Below are positions 9,326 to 19,050 of a stretch of DNA of 64,000 nucleotides, one piece after another. Below the pieces are notes generated by a model, which did no database searches, had not been told where the DNA came from, and was given only the letters and a program-made list of their open reading frames with translations. The translations under genes and the position numbers were made by a program. How positions within the stretch are numbered: position 1 is the first letter of the stretch; every line of letters starts with the position of its first letter. The stretch comes from Kiritimatiellia bacterium (GTDB lineage: Bacteria > Verrucomicrobiota > Kiritimatiellia > RFP12 > UBA1067): assembly GCA_017447805.1 (NCBI GenBank), contig JAFSMR010000032.1, forward strand, positions 1-64,000, given 5' to 3'.

Positions 9326-10777
9326 ATGGCCGAGACGAACGAATATCGCGAGCAGCGCCTGCAGAATATGGCGGCGTTGAAAGATTTGGGCTTCGAGCCT
9401 TTCGGCATGAAGTTCGATCATGCTGATATTGCTACAGCGCGTGAAAATTTCGCCGATGAAGCCGATTCTACTCTCGCCGGGCGGTTGATGACAATTCGCC
9501 GCATGGGCAAGATGAATTTCGCCACGATTAACGATGGCACCGGCAAATTTCAGCTGATTTTCAAGAGAGATGAACTTACCGAAACGCTGTTTGCCGGATT
9601 CAAACTTCTGAATCTCGGCGATATAATCGGCGCTAAAGGCAAATTCTTCACGACCCAGAAGGGCGAGAAATCGCTAATCGTAAAAGAATGGGTGCTTTTG
9701 GCCAAAGCCCTCGAGCAGCCGCCGGAAAAATTCCACGGCCTCGCCGATCAGGAAGAGCGCTATCGCCGCAGATACGTGGATTTGATGACGAATGATGAAT
9801 CGCGCGAGCGTTTCTTCACGCGCTCACGCCTCATCATGGAGGCGCGCAAATATCTATGGTCTAAAGGGTTCGTGGAGGTAGAAACGCCGATTTTGCAATC
9901 TCAAGCAGGGGGTGCGGCCGCAAAACCTTTCGAGACGCGCTTTAACGCGCTCGATCAGAAAATGGTGCTTCGCATTGCGCCAGAACTCTATCTCAAGCGC
10001 CTTCTCGTCGGCGGAATGAACAAAGTTTTCGAACTCGGCAAAGATTTTCGCAATGAAGGTATAGATCGCAGCCACAACCCTGAATTTACAGTGCTCGAAG
10101 TTTATGAAGCATATGGCGATAGAACTTCGATGGAAGCGATTATCGAAGGGCTCATTCCCCATCTTTGCGATACTGTAATAGGCAAGCGCGTAATAGAATA
10201 CGGTGAAGCAAAGGAGCGTATCGATTTCACGCCGCCTTACAGGAGAGTAGCCTATAACGACCTCGTCAAGGAGACCCTTGGCGACGATTGGTATAGCCTG
10301 TCTTTCGCCGAACAACTCGAAAGGGCTAAAGCGAAGGGCGCCGAAACTTCCACAAACCTCGAACTCGATGGAATCGAAGATCCCCTGATGCTCACGCACG
10401 AGGTATACGACAAGCTAATCGAAAAGAATTTGCGCCAGCCGACTTTCGTAACACGCCTGCCGCATGAATTCGTGCCGCTCGCCAAGGCCTGCAAGGACGA
10501 CCCTGCGCTTGTCGACGTATTCGAATTCGTAGTCGGCGGCAGAGAGCTTTGCCCTGGCTACACAGAGCAGAACGACCCGATCGAGCAACGCAAGGCGCTC
10601 GAGCATCAGGCTGGCGAAGATACAGAGAAGGTAGATGAAGATTTTATTTCGGCTCTAGAATGCGGCATGCCGCCGACTGGCGGACTTGGCATTGGCGTAG
10701 ATAGGCTTGTAATGCTGCTTACAGGGGTAGATGGAATACGCGATGTAGTCCTCTTCCCGCAAATGAAAAAATCGTAA
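9326..10777 (+). CDS. lysS: Lysyl-tRNA synthetase, class II
   Basis: Charges tRNA-Lys. The 483-residue product has an N-terminal OB-fold anticodon-binding domain (GRLMTIRRMGKMNFATINDG at about residues 53-72) and a class II catalytic core. The core shows motif 2 (DFRNEGIDRSHNPEFTVLEVY) and motif 3 (GGLGIGVDRLVMLLTG) near the C-terminus. Length and order match bacterial LysS. The gene sits 6 bp after argD and probably shares its transcript. Confidence 0.97.
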   Translation: MAETNEYREQRLQNMAALKDLGFEPFGMKFDHADIATARENFADEADSTLAGRLMTIRRMGKMNFATINDGTGKFQLIFKRDELTETLFAGFKLLNLGDIIGAKGKFFTTQKGEKSLIVKEWVLLAKALEQPPEKFHGLADQEERYRRRYVDLMTNDESRERFFTRSRLIMEARKYLWSKGFVEVETPILQSQAGGAAAKPFETRFNALDQKMVLRIAPELYLKRLLVGGMNKVFELGKDFRNEGIDRSHNPEFTVLEVYEAYGDRTSMEAIIEGLIPHLCDTVIGKRVIEYGEAKERIDFTPPYRRVAYNDLVKETLGDDWYSLSFAEQLERAKAKGAETSTNLELDGIEDPLMLTHEVYDKLIEKNLRQPTFVTRLPHEFVPLAKACKDDPALVDVFEFVVGGRELCPGYTEQNDPIEQRKALEHQAGEDTEKVDEDFISALECGMPPTGGLGIGVDRLVMLLTGVDGIRDVVLFPQMKKS

Positions 10778-10794
10778 TTGGTGTTTTGATAGGG

Positions 10795-11985
10795 ATGTCA
10801 GAAAAAGTGGTATATTTAGATAACAACGCAACTTCTCAGGTTGCCCCCGAGGTCGTTGAAGCGATGATGCCATTCTTCGGACCTCTTTACGGCAACCCTA
10901 GCTCGATGCATGCTTTCGGCGGGAATGTCGCGAAATTCCTGCAAAAGGCGCGCGAGGATGTTGCGGCGTTTCTCAATGCTTCGCCGGAAGAAATAATTTT
11001 CACCGGCTGTGCAACCGAGAGCGACAATGCCGCGATTCGCGGCAGTGCCGAATTCTTTGGCCGCGAGATGAAAATAATCACGACTAAAGTGGAGCATCCG
11101 GCCGTATTGCAACCTTGCCGAAGACTCAAGCGCGAGGGGTTTGATGTAGTCGAGCTAGGCGTAAACGGCGTCGGCCAGATTGATCTAGAAGAACTTCGCA
11201 AAGAGCTTTCGCAGAATAAAAAAGCGCTCGTTTCGGCAATGTGGGCAAACAATGAAACCGGCACAGTTTTCCCTATTGCGCAAATCGCCGAAATCTGCCG
11301 CGAATTCGGGGCGGTGTTTCACACCGATGCCGTGCAGGCAGCCGGCAAAATCGCGATTGACGTAAAGAAGATTCCGCTCGATATGCTATCGATTTCAGGG
11401 CATAAATTCCATGCTCCCAAAGGAATCGGAATTCTTTATGTTAGAAGAGGCACTCGCCTCAAGCCCTTCATGCTCGGCGGGCATCAAGAATCGGGCCGCC
11501 GCGCCGGCACGGAAAACGTTCCTTATATCGTCGGCTTTGCAAAAGCTTGCGAGCTGGCATCGGAATCACTCGCGCAAGGAGAAGCGCCTCGCCTCGCGGC
11601 GATGCGCGATAGGCTTCAAGCAGGGCTCTTGGCCAAATGCCCCGATGCAATTGTCAACGGCGATATCGAAAATCGTCTTTCGAATACCCTCAACATAAGC
11701 TTCAAATATATCGAAGGTGAAGCGATAGCGTATCATCTTTCGGATCTAGGGATTTGCGTCTCGACCGGCTCTGCTTGCGCTTCTGGTTCGCTCGAGCCCA
11801 GCCATGTCATAAGAGCGATGGGCGTTCCCTTTACGGCAGTCCACGGTTCGGTGCGTTTTTCGCTTTCGCGCTACAATACAGATGAAGATATCGATATCGC
11901 GCTGGAAAAAATTCCGCCGGTAATCAAGCGCTTGAGAGATTTGTCGCCGTTTGGCCCAGATTCCGACCCGACTACATTTTCGTAA
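10795..11985 (+). CDS. Cysteine desulfurase, NifS/IscS family
   Basis: A 396-residue aminotransferase class V enzyme that takes sulfur from cysteine as a persulfide for Fe-S clusters or thiolation. Visible are the N-terminal VYLDNNATSQVAPEV, the PLP lysine in SGHKFHAPKGIGILYVRRG, RRAGTENVPYIVGFAKA, and the active-site cysteine in STGSACASGSLEPSHV. The first in-frame start is a TTG at 10786; ATG at 10795 (MSEKVVYLDN) gives the normal family N-terminus. No iscU, iscR or suf gene is adjacent, so the sulfur acceptor cannot be told from context; supply for tRNA thiolation is equally possible. Confidence 0.93.
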   Translation: MSEKVVYLDNNATSQVAPEVVEAMMPFFGPLYGNPSSMHAFGGNVAKFLQKAREDVAAFLNASPEEIIFTGCATESDNAAIRGSAEFFGREMKIITTKVEHPAVLQPCRRLKREGFDVVELGVNGVGQIDLEELRKELSQNKKALVSAMWANNETGTVFPIAQIAEICREFGAVFHTDAVQAAGKIAIDVKKIPLDMLSISGHKFHAPKGIGILYVRRGTRLKPFMLGGHQESGRRAGTENVPYIVGFAKACELASESLAQGEAPRLAAMRDRLQAGLLAKCPDAIVNGDIENRLSNTLNISFKYIEGEAIAYHLSDLGICVSTGSACASGSLEPSHVIRAMGVPFTAVHGSVRFSLSRYNTDEDIDIALEKIPPVIKRLRDLSPFGPDSDPTTFS

Positions 11986-11988
11986 TAA

Positions 11989-12996
11989 ATGCCGATGACG
12001 AGAGAAAATTACATAAAAGCCAGCGAGCTGATCAAGAGCGCCAAGAGAATATTGATTTCTGGTCACTTGAGCCCTGACGGCGATTCTCTCGGGTCGATGA
12101 TCGCCATGTCGAGAATGCTTACGAAAATCGGCAAGGAAGCTTATGCCTCGGCAGATATCAACGCGTTCGGCAAACTTTCGTTTCTCAAAGGCACAGGCGA
12201 TATAATTCCCGTAAGGAAGCTGAAGAAAGAAAAGAAATTCGATCTGTTCATCGCCGTAGATTGTTCGAGCTTCGAAAGAATGCCGCCGGAAATCAAGCCT
12301 GCGGCGGCGAATTTGCCGAAGATTTGCATCGATCACCATGTAACGAACGATGGCACTTTCGGGGATGTGCAGATTGTCGATTCTCAAGCGTCCAGCGCCG
12401 CGGAAATTTGCTGGAGCTTCGCGAAATGGATGGAGTTGCCGATAGACGAGGTATCGGCTGAAGCTCTGTGGGTTGGCCTAATTACAGATACTGGACGCTT
12501 CGCGTATGATTCTGTTCGCCCGGAAACATTCCATGCCGCCGCGGACCTCGTGAAAAAAAGCGTCCGCACGGCCCTGATCAACGATATCATCTACAATACC
12601 TTCCCGCGCAAATCGATGGAGCTAAAGAGACTCGCGTGGCGAACATTGCATATTTGGAAAAATCGCCGTGTCGCCGAGGTTACTCTCGCTAGAGACGATT
12701 TCCGTCGCGTGCGCGGCACAAAGGCAGATGCCGAAGACATAATCGAAATTCCTCGCTCGGTCGCGCACAATGAAATCGCGTTGTTTTTCTATCAGATTCC
12801 CGATAGGACGAAAGAAACGCGCTGCTCGATACGTACTCGCGGGGACTGGGATGCGACAGTTTTAGCGGCTAAATTCGGCGGCGGCGGCCATCGCAAAGCC
12901 GCTGGTTGCACAATCAAAGCGCCGCTCGGCATAGCCAAGCGCCAAATGCGCAAAGCAGTCAAGGATATGCTTTATCCACCAAAATCCTCTAATTAG
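11989..12996 (+). CDS. nrnA: DHH/DHHA1 phosphoesterase, NrnA-like
   Basis: A 335-residue DHH-superfamily protein. The motifs run in order: SGHLSPDGDSLGSM (near residue 24), a VDCSSFERMP segment, the signature IDHHVTND, and the C-terminal DHHA1 motif GGGGHRKAAGC. NrnA-type enzymes degrade nanoRNA (2-5 nt) and dephosphorylate pAp; some members cleave c-di-AMP products (family knowledge). Length and domain order fit NrnA rather than RecJ. It starts 3 bp after the cysteine desulfurase stop, so it belongs to the same transcript. pAp hydrolysis would link loosely to sulfur metabolism. Confidence 0.88.
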   Translation: MPMTRENYIKASELIKSAKRILISGHLSPDGDSLGSMIAMSRMLTKIGKEAYASADINAFGKLSFLKGTGDIIPVRKLKKEKKFDLFIAVDCSSFERMPPEIKPAAANLPKICIDHHVTNDGTFGDVQIVDSQASSAAEICWSFAKWMELPIDEVSAEALWVGLITDTGRFAYDSVRPETFHAAADLVKKSVRTALINDIIYNTFPRKSMELKRLAWRTLHIWKNRRVAEVTLARDDFRRVRGTKADAEDIIEIPRSVAHNEIALFFYQIPDRTKETRCSIRTRGDWDATVLAAKFGGGGHRKAAGCTIKAPLGIAKRQMRKAVKDMLYPPKSSN

Positions 12997-13003
12997 TATT
13001 GCT

Positions 13004-13936
13004 ATGACCAAAGCTATAATTCTAACAGATGGCAAGGCTGGTCACGAAAATCAATCTAAGGCTTTCGCCCGTTCCATAGGTTGCGATTATACAATCGTGC
13101 CAATCGAATTCAAATCGAAATTCCACAAATCGCTTTCGTATCTTTTCGATAAGATTGGCATACGCAGCTTGAAGCTATTCAAGCCGATTCTAAATTGCCC
13201 CGCGACCAGCGATATCAAGGTCGTAATCGGGACTGGCTCAGGCACATTTTACGGCGCGAAAGCGCTGGCGAAAAAGCTAGGCGCGAAAGATGCCGTCATA
13301 CTTTTCCCGCGCGGCTATAATCTAGCTTCGTTCGACTGCATCCTCGCCCCATCATTCGATAATCCGCCGGAAAAAGAAAACATTATCGCTATTCCCGTCA
13401 ATCTCGTCGCGAGCTATGAATCTTTCTATGCTGCGGGCGTTGAGGCATTTAAATCGAGATATACGCCCAGCGCGAAAGATGCCGTTGCGGTAATTATCGG
13501 CGGACCGAACAAATGCTCTACAATGAGCGCCGATTGGATGGCGAAAGAATTGAATGAAATCTTCGATTCCACGAGCGAATGCGAGCACTGGGTAACGACT
13601 AGCCGCCGGACGCCGAAAGATGTCGAAGAGGTAGTGGATTCTTTTCCTTTCGATTTCAAGCTCATTTATTCGCGCGATAAATTCAACCCGATTCCTGCCT
13701 TCGTGAAGATGGCGAAAAAGCTGTATGTAACGGCGGAATCTACAGGCATGCTTTCGGAAGCTTGCTCTTTTGGTGCGTCGCAAGTATACGCACTCGATAA
13801 TCTCAACAAGGGCAACCACAAATTCCGCCGTTTTGTTCAGAATTTGAAAGAAGCCGGTTTCCTCGGCGATAGCGGGAGAAAGGCAGATCTTTCACCTATG
13901 TTCAAACGAGCGCTTGCGCTTCTCGGTTTGGAATGA
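13004..13936 (+). CDS. ELM1/GtrOC1-family protein (formerly DUF1022)
   Basis: A 310-residue protein recognised from its N-terminus (ILTDGKAGHENQSKAFARS), a VIGTGSGTFYGAKALAKKL segment, a central VIIGGPNK, and the C-terminal VTAESTGMLSEACSFG. These define the family of plant ELM1 and bacterial GtrOC1-like proteins, with a fold related to GT-B glycosyltransferases. In bacteria the role is poorly established; involvement in envelope glycan or lipid A-type modification has been suggested for relatives. It starts 7 bp after nrnA and overlaps the next gene by 4 bp. No signal peptide or TM segment, so probably cytoplasmic. Confidence 0.8.
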   Translation: MTKAIILTDGKAGHENQSKAFARSIGCDYTIVPIEFKSKFHKSLSYLFDKIGIRSLKLFKPILNCPATSDIKVVIGTGSGTFYGAKALAKKLGAKDAVILFPRGYNLASFDCILAPSFDNPPEKENIIAIPVNLVASYESFYAAGVEAFKSRYTPSAKDAVAVIIGGPNKCSTMSADWMAKELNEIFDSTSECEHWVTTSRRTPKDVEEVVDSFPFDFKLIYSRDKFNPIPAFVKMAKKLYVTAESTGMLSEACSFGASQVYALDNLNKGNHKFRRFVQNLKEAGFLGDSGRKADLSPMFKRALALLGLE

Positions 13937-15102
13937 GGGAGACTCGAAAATATCTGCTGAATGCCGCGGCGCTAGTATTGCCTTCGCTTGCTTTTTCGGC
14001 GCTCGTGGTTTTTATTTTGCACGCGGCAATACCTAGATTCAAAGAATACGAATCGAAAAGAATCGAGAGCCTTTCGAAAGAAACGAGCGATTCCTTGAAG
14101 AAAGGGGGAATCGAAAGCGATTTCGTCTGGGAATATGGCAAGGGTGTAATCGAGGGGGATGAAAAATTTGCCGCTCTCTTTCCCAAGAGCATGATGTGGA
14201 AGCAGTGGCAGCCGCGCGAAGGCACAAAGAGAGCCGAGAAAATGTGGGGATATTTAGAGCTTGAAGGTACGAAGAATATCCTCGGCGGCGGTCAAAGGAT
14301 TATTTGGGCGCGCGATAAAAAACTAGTCCGCGGCAAAATCTGCGAAATAGGCGAATTGAATTATGCGCTTCTCTTCTGGCTTGCGGGTGGAGGTGCGATT
14401 TTTATCGTTGTAGGGCTATCGCTTTTCGCCGCGCTGAAACTCGTAATCTACTCGAAATCTCGCGATGAATTCATGATGGCAACAGCTCACGATTTGAATA
14501 TGCCGTTGATGGGGCTTCGTTTTACGATCGGCAAGAACGATGACGAGGCGAAAAACCTTTGCGAGCGAATCTTCAGGCTCGCCGAAAATATTCGCGAGTT
14601 TATGCACATGGGCGGCAGGAAAATCTTTAAGCTTGCCGAAGTAGATCTTTTCAAAGCCTATCTTGAAGCATACAAAATATTCGAGCTTGATTTCCAAGAT
14701 GTCTATGACGGCAAAGACGTCGAGGTATCAGGCGATAAAGAGCTCGTCGTCAAAGCGGATGAAACGGCGCTAGTCCAGATTTTCTGGAATATTTTGGCAA
14801 ATGAGCTAAAGTATGCCTCGCAATATGGCAAGGTCAAAGTCGAAATCAAAAAGTACGAAAAATTAGCGCATATTGCGATTTCGGATGAAGGACCTGGAAT
14901 GACGAAACACGAGATGCGCCTGGCGTTTCGCCGTTATTGGCGTGGCGCCAAGGGGTTTTCGAAAGGCGGATTCGGTATTGGCCTATGTGTAGCGCGCCAA
15001 TTCGCAGTCGGTATGGGCGGAGGACTTTGCGCAAAGCCTTCCAAAGAAGGCGGCACGACATTTTGTTTGACTTTGCCGCTAGCAAATGCGGCCAAAATAT
15101 GA
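13933..15102 (+). CDS. Membrane sensor histidine kinase with divergent H-box
   Basis: The 389-residue protein has TM1 (about residues 9-32), a periplasmic region of about 110 residues, TM2 (about 146-172), then a kinase core. The phospho-acceptor is probably His186 in TAHDLNMPLMGL, which lacks the usual HELRTPL context. The ATP-binding N-box (FWNILANELKYAS), G1 (DEGPGM) and G2 (GFGIGLCVARQFA) are intact. No response regulator is adjacent, so its partner is elsewhere. Start overlaps the ELM1 gene by ATGA coupling. It is the last gene before the secreted GH27/esterase gene, but nothing ties it to that gene's regulation. Confidence 0.85.
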   Translation: MRETRKYLLNAAALVLPSLAFSALVVFILHAAIPRFKEYESKRIESLSKETSDSLKKGGIESDFVWEYGKGVIEGDEKFAALFPKSMMWKQWQPREGTKRAEKMWGYLELEGTKNILGGGQRIIWARDKKLVRGKICEIGELNYALLFWLAGGGAIFIVVGLSLFAALKLVIYSKSRDEFMMATAHDLNMPLMGLRFTIGKNDDEAKNLCERIFRLAENIREFMHMGGRKIFKLAEVDLFKAYLEAYKIFELDFQDVYDGKDVEVSGDKELVVKADETALVQIFWNILANELKYASQYGKVKVEIKKYEKLAHIAISDEGPGMTKHEMRLAFRRYWRGAKGFSKGGFGIGLCVARQFAVGMGGGLCAKPSKEGGTTFCLTLPLANAAKI

Positions 15103-15108
15103 TACAAT
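15103..15108 (+). promoter_or_regulatory. Predicted -10 box for the GH27 fusion gene
   Basis: TACAAT directly follows the stop codon of the upstream kinase, 31 bp before the start codon. A strong GGAGG ribosome site lies at about 15126-15130. No good -35 match is visible at 17 bp, so the promoter may need an activator. Confidence 0.45.
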
Positions 15109-15139
15109 ATCTCTGAACAATGTTTGGAGGTTTATTTCG

Positions 15140-17848
15140 ATGTTTGTAGATTCTAGGTTACGGAAATTCGTCCTTTCAGGGGTTATTGCCGCTTCAGGCG
15201 CGCTTTGGGGTAATGGGGAAAAAGTTTTGCCGCCGATGATGGGCTGGGCGAGCTGGAATACCTACAGAGTAAATATTTCGGAAGATTTAATCAAGCATCA
15301 AGCCGATTTGATGAAAGAGCTTAAGCTCGATGAATACGGGTATAACTATATCAACATCGATGATGGGTGGTTTGGCGGACGCGATGAAAACGGTAAGTTG
15401 ATTGTCCACCCTGCAAGATTCCCCAATGGCCTAAAGTGCGTTGCAGATTACATTCATTCGCTCGGTCTGAAGGCGGGAATATATTCTGATGCCGGCGCAA
15501 ATACCTGCGGCAGTTTCTATGATAAGGACGAATCTGGTATTGGAGTAGGCCTACTCGGGCATGAAGATGAAGATTGCAGATTCCTCTTCGGCACGAATTC
15601 TTCCCAGGAGTGCGGATTTGATTTTATCAAAGTCGATTTTTGCGGCGGTGTAGCGCGAAGCAATTTCGACAAAGTGAATCTCGACGAAAAATCGCGCTAT
15701 ACGGAAATTCGTTTGGCAATGGATAAGGTTCGCCAAGGGCTCGGCCTCAATATCTGCCGATGGGATTTCCCCGGCACTTGGGCTGATGCTATCGCAAATA
15801 GCGCCAGAATGAGTCATGATATTTCAGCGAGGTGGTCGAGCGTATCAGATATAATCGCGCAAGACATGTATCTCGGCGCGTATGCGAAACCTGGCTTTTA
15901 CAATGATATGGATATGCTCGAAATAGGTCGCGGCTTAAGCGAAGAAGAAGACCATACTCAATTTGCGGTATGGTGCTTTCAATCTTCGCCGCTGATGATT
16001 GGTTGCGATTTGGAGAGACTGAAGAAGAAGCCGAAAGTGTTCGAACTTTTGACAAAACGCGATTACATTAAGCTTAATCAAGATATTGCTTCGCCTCAAG
16101 GCTGTGTCGTAAATCGTCAAGGTGCGAGATACATTCTTCTAAGAGATATCGAAACGCCATTCGGGCTTAAAAAAGCCGTCCTTTTCGTGAATCTCGAGGA
16201 TGAAGATGCCGAAATGCGCCTTGATGAGCGCGACATAGGGCTAGAAAACGTCGAAGATTGCCAAGCCTTCATCCCCGCGCATGGCGCAAGAATATTTTTC
16301 CGCGAAGGCACGCGCAGACTCGAACAAAAACGCTATGAAGCCGAAAACGCATTTATTCCAGACTATCAGGAAATCAGCGATCCTGAAAGAGCTTCAACGG
16401 GATATCATAAAAAAGTAGATTCCGCATCTTGCGCAATGGTCGCCGCGAATTGCAGAGAAATAGATTTCGAGCGTGTATGGAGTGAAGAAGGCGGTTGGTA
16501 TAAATTATCTCTTGCAACGATTGATGAATCGCGGGATAATGACGCTAGCGAGATAGAGCTGCAGGTCAACTGCGAGATTGCCAATCTCGATTCGCCGATT
16601 TATCTTGTAAAAGGCGTAAACAAAATTCGCATATATGTTCGCGACGGCAAATTGCCGTTTGTGGATTATATGGAGCTTGAGAAAATCGATACAATGCAAG
16701 AAATCGAAACGATGCCCGCCGCGGCTAGGCGCGGCCTTAGGACATTTACGGATACTGTTAAGCTGGATGTCGGCAATTATGATGTAAAATTGAAATTCGG
16801 TAGTGTAGATAAAGCGACCGAATCTTGGGTGAAATTCGAAGGCCGCAGGGTTGCGCTCGAAAAAATAACAACCGCGCCCGGCGAGATGAAAGAAGTCGTT
16901 TTCACTGCGCGCGTGAAAGGCCCGATAGCGAAAAAAGACGAGCCAACCGGCGAGGCGCCGTTCCCATATTCGCTTAACCTTACGGTGCTGACTACGCAGG
17001 AATTTTTCCCTAAGCCGCAAATTACGCCAAATCCCGATTCGCGCACTATCTACCTCTGCGGCGATTCTACAGTAACAGATCAGCAAGGCGAGCCATGGGG
17101 TAGCTGGGGCCAGACTTTGCCGCTCTTTTTCCGCGAAGGGACGGCAGTTTCGAATTTCGCGAGGAGCGGACTAAATACGCAATCTTTCCTTCAGCAAGGT
17201 AGACTGGATAGAATTCTCGCCAATCTCAAGGCTAATGATATCGTCCTTATCCAGTTCGGGCATAACGACCAGAAGAATGATCGTCTTGCGCCTAATACAG
17301 GCTATAAAGAGAATATTCGTTACTATATCGATAAAATTCGCGAGAAGGGCGCTTTTCCCGTAGTTATATCCCCGATGGAGCGTCTAAGATTCGACTCTAA
17401 GACTCATGCTCAGCAACCAAAAACTCTCGCGAATTATGCCGCTGCAGCAAAGGAAGTAGCTAATGAGAAGGGCGTGGCATTTATCGATTTGAATGAGGCG
17501 AGCTACAATATTTATGGCGTAATGGGCTATAAAGATTCGCCAAAACTCTTCTGCACATATTCTATCGAAGACCAAATACGCGATTTTCACGGTAAAACAC
17601 CAAATCCCGGCGATGGCAAAGGATTGCGTGAGCTTAAAGATAAAACCCATCATTCGATTTTCGGGGCATATATCTTATCGCGATATATCGCCGATGAGCT
17701 AGAGAAAATCTTCCCTGAGCTGAAAGATGCCCGGCGTGAAGGATATGAAAAACTCGATATTTCGCTTTCTCCACAAGACCCGGAAATTCCGCCATCGGGA
17801 TTCGTCGATACGACAAGACCTGAAGGGGATGTCGGCAATAAAGAGTAA
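15140..17848 (+). CDS. Secreted GH27 alpha-galactosidase / CE12-type acetylesterase fusion
   Basis: The 902-residue exoenzyme has a probable signal peptide (residues 1 to about 24), then a GH27 catalytic domain (about 28-400). Its nucleophile is probably D166 (FIKVDFCGG) and the acid/base D227 (SARMSHDISARW). A beta-sandwich, carbohydrate-binding-like region follows (about 420-620, starting YEAENAFIPDYQE). An SGNH hydrolase of the rhamnogalacturonan acetylesterase (CE12) type closes it (about 635-880). There the catalytic Ser643 lies in CGDSTVTDQ, block III in FGHNDQKND (H708-D710), and the His in THHSIFGAY (838). ATG 15140 follows GGAGG by 9 bp. Together the domains could remove galactose and acetyl groups from pectin side chains (inference). 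Confidence 0.88.
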   Translation: MFVDSRLRKFVLSGVIAASGALWGNGEKVLPPMMGWASWNTYRVNISEDLIKHQADLMKELKLDEYGYNYINIDDGWFGGRDENGKLIVHPARFPNGLKCVADYIHSLGLKAGIYSDAGANTCGSFYDKDESGIGVGLLGHEDEDCRFLFGTNSSQECGFDFIKVDFCGGVARSNFDKVNLDEKSRYTEIRLAMDKVRQGLGLNICRWDFPGTWADAIANSARMSHDISARWSSVSDIIAQDMYLGAYAKPGFYNDMDMLEIGRGLSEEEDHTQFAVWCFQSSPLMIGCDLERLKKKPKVFELLTKRDYIKLNQDIASPQGCVVNRQGARYILLRDIETPFGLKKAVLFVNLEDEDAEMRLDERDIGLENVEDCQAFIPAHGARIFFREGTRRLEQKRYEAENAFIPDYQEISDPERASTGYHKKVDSASCAMVAANCREIDFERVWSEEGGWYKLSLATIDESRDNDASEIELQVNCEIANLDSPIYLVKGVNKIRIYVRDGKLPFVDYMELEKIDTMQEIETMPAAARRGLRTFTDTVKLDVGNYDVKLKFGSVDKATESWVKFEGRRVALEKITTAPGEMKEVVFTARVKGPIAKKDEPTGEAPFPYSLNLTVLTTQEFFPKPQITPNPDSRTIYLCGDSTVTDQQGEPWGSWGQTLPLFFREGTAVSNFARSGLNTQSFLQQGRLDRILANLKANDIVLIQFGHNDQKNDRLAPNTGYKENIRYYIDKIREKGAFPVVISPMERLRFDSKTHAQQPKTLANYAAAAKEVANEKGVAFIDLNEASYNIYGVMGYKDSPKLFCTYSIEDQIRDFHGKTPNPGDGKGLRELKDKTHHSIFGAYILSRYIADELEKIFPELKDARREGYEKLDISLSPQDPEIPPSGFVDTTRPEGDVGNKE

Positions 17849-17926
17849 ACGGCGAAAATCATCAAAATTTTTGAACCTTTCTTTTGTCTGTGGCGTTAAC
17901 ATATTTAGAAAGGCAATATTCGATAT

Positions 17927-19000
17927 ATGAAAAGCGCTGTTAAAAATGGTTTTACTCTAATCGAGCTTATACTCGTAGTTGCGATTATCGCGATAATTTC
18001 TGTAATAGCAGTCGGTAAATTCATGGATATTCGCAAAGAATCGGCGAGAAAAGTAAATGTAGCGAACATCAAGAGTATTACGCATACGATCAATGCCGCA
18101 ATTGTCGCAAAAGATGGCGCCTCGCTTAGAGGAATGTTCGACTATGCCGAATCTCTCATCGATTGCGCCGAGGGCGGCGGCGATGTAATCGGCGCGGAGG
18201 GGACATATCTTTGCCAGGATTCGTGGTATGATGGCAATGGCGGCGTAGTGCCGGGTATTTATTGTGGCATTAAGAGAACGGGCCTAGTAACGAATGCCGC
18301 CGGGGTTGGCACAAGCGATATCGCAACGATTGCCGATGCTCACGAAAATAATGTAGGCCTGGAAGCGCTCGCAAAAGCTACTACATCCAGAGGCGCGACT
18401 ACCCCGGCGAAGCTTTGCATGTATTACCTGACCGCCAAGGATGTAGAAGCGCTGAAAGATGCTGGCGTAAGTATCGTATCTCGTCACAATTATTCTAATC
18501 AACAATCTTCTACCCTTGGCTGGAATTCCAGTAAATATTACACTGAAATGGGGCTCCACGCTGTTGGGGGCGGACCTGGCCAGCGGCCTGATTTGAGCGC
18601 TTGCTATCCGGTTGTTCTAACCAATGGCTCCGCAGTTGCTATACTCAACCCCAAGAGCTGCGAGACGATTTATCGCGACCTCGGAATCGATTATGCTTCA
18701 ACTTACGGCAAGTCGGGCCTTGATGGCAACAGCCCGGATACATATTTTAACAATAATATCTGCCCGCGCATTTATGCTTTTGGCCTCGGACGAGAAACAG
18801 TAACATCACAGAAACTCTTCGAAAATGCGCCGCGTTGTCCAACGCTAGATGAAAAGCATTATCGTAACTATATATTGCTTTTCAAGCAGAATAGCGGATT
18901 TGGCAATTCCGGCAGCGCAGTATCGTTCGTCGGCGTTATCGACCCCGAAGGCAACACGATAAAAGGCGCGCAATACAATGCCGATTGGGCGGCAAATTAA
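17927..19000 (+). CDS. Type IV pilin-like / type II secretion pseudopilin
   Basis: A 357-residue protein with a class III prepilin signal: MKSAVKNG, then FTLIELILVVAIIAIISVI. Cleavage after Gly8 by prepilin peptidase would leave Phe at +1 and Glu at +5. The rest is a long globular domain with many Gly/Asn stretches and several Cys (for example LIDCAEGGG, NICPRIY). It resembles the numerous stand-alone PulG-like proteins of PVC bacteria more than a structural pilin, being roughly twice usual length. It follows the GH27 gene by 78 bp on the same strand; no secretion machinery is nearby. Confidence 0.85.
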   Translation: MKSAVKNGFTLIELILVVAIIAIISVIAVGKFMDIRKESARKVNVANIKSITHTINAAIVAKDGASLRGMFDYAESLIDCAEGGGDVIGAEGTYLCQDSWYDGNGGVVPGIYCGIKRTGLVTNAAGVGTSDIATIADAHENNVGLEALAKATTSRGATTPAKLCMYYLTAKDVEALKDAGVSIVSRHNYSNQQSSTLGWNSSKYYTEMGLHAVGGGPGQRPDLSACYPVVLTNGSAVAILNPKSCETIYRDLGIDYASTYGKSGLDGNSPDTYFNNNICPRIYAFGLGRETVTSQKLFENAPRCPTLDEKHYRNYILLFKQNSGFGNSGSAVSFVGVIDPEGNTIKGAQYNADWAAN

Positions 19001-19018
19001 ACACTGGAACGTCTGAAC

Positions 19019-19049
19019 GGCGCGAAGCGCCCTGAACACGCCGCAGGCG
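19019..19049. terminator. Two GC-rich hairpins between convergent genes
   Basis: GGCGC-GAA-GCGCC (19019-19031) and CGCC-GCA-GGCG (19039-19049) lie in the 50-bp gap between the pseudopilin stop and the regulator stop. There is no T-run, so intrinsic termination is uncertain; they may act as a bidirectional block. Confidence 0.4.
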
Positions 19050-19050
19050 C

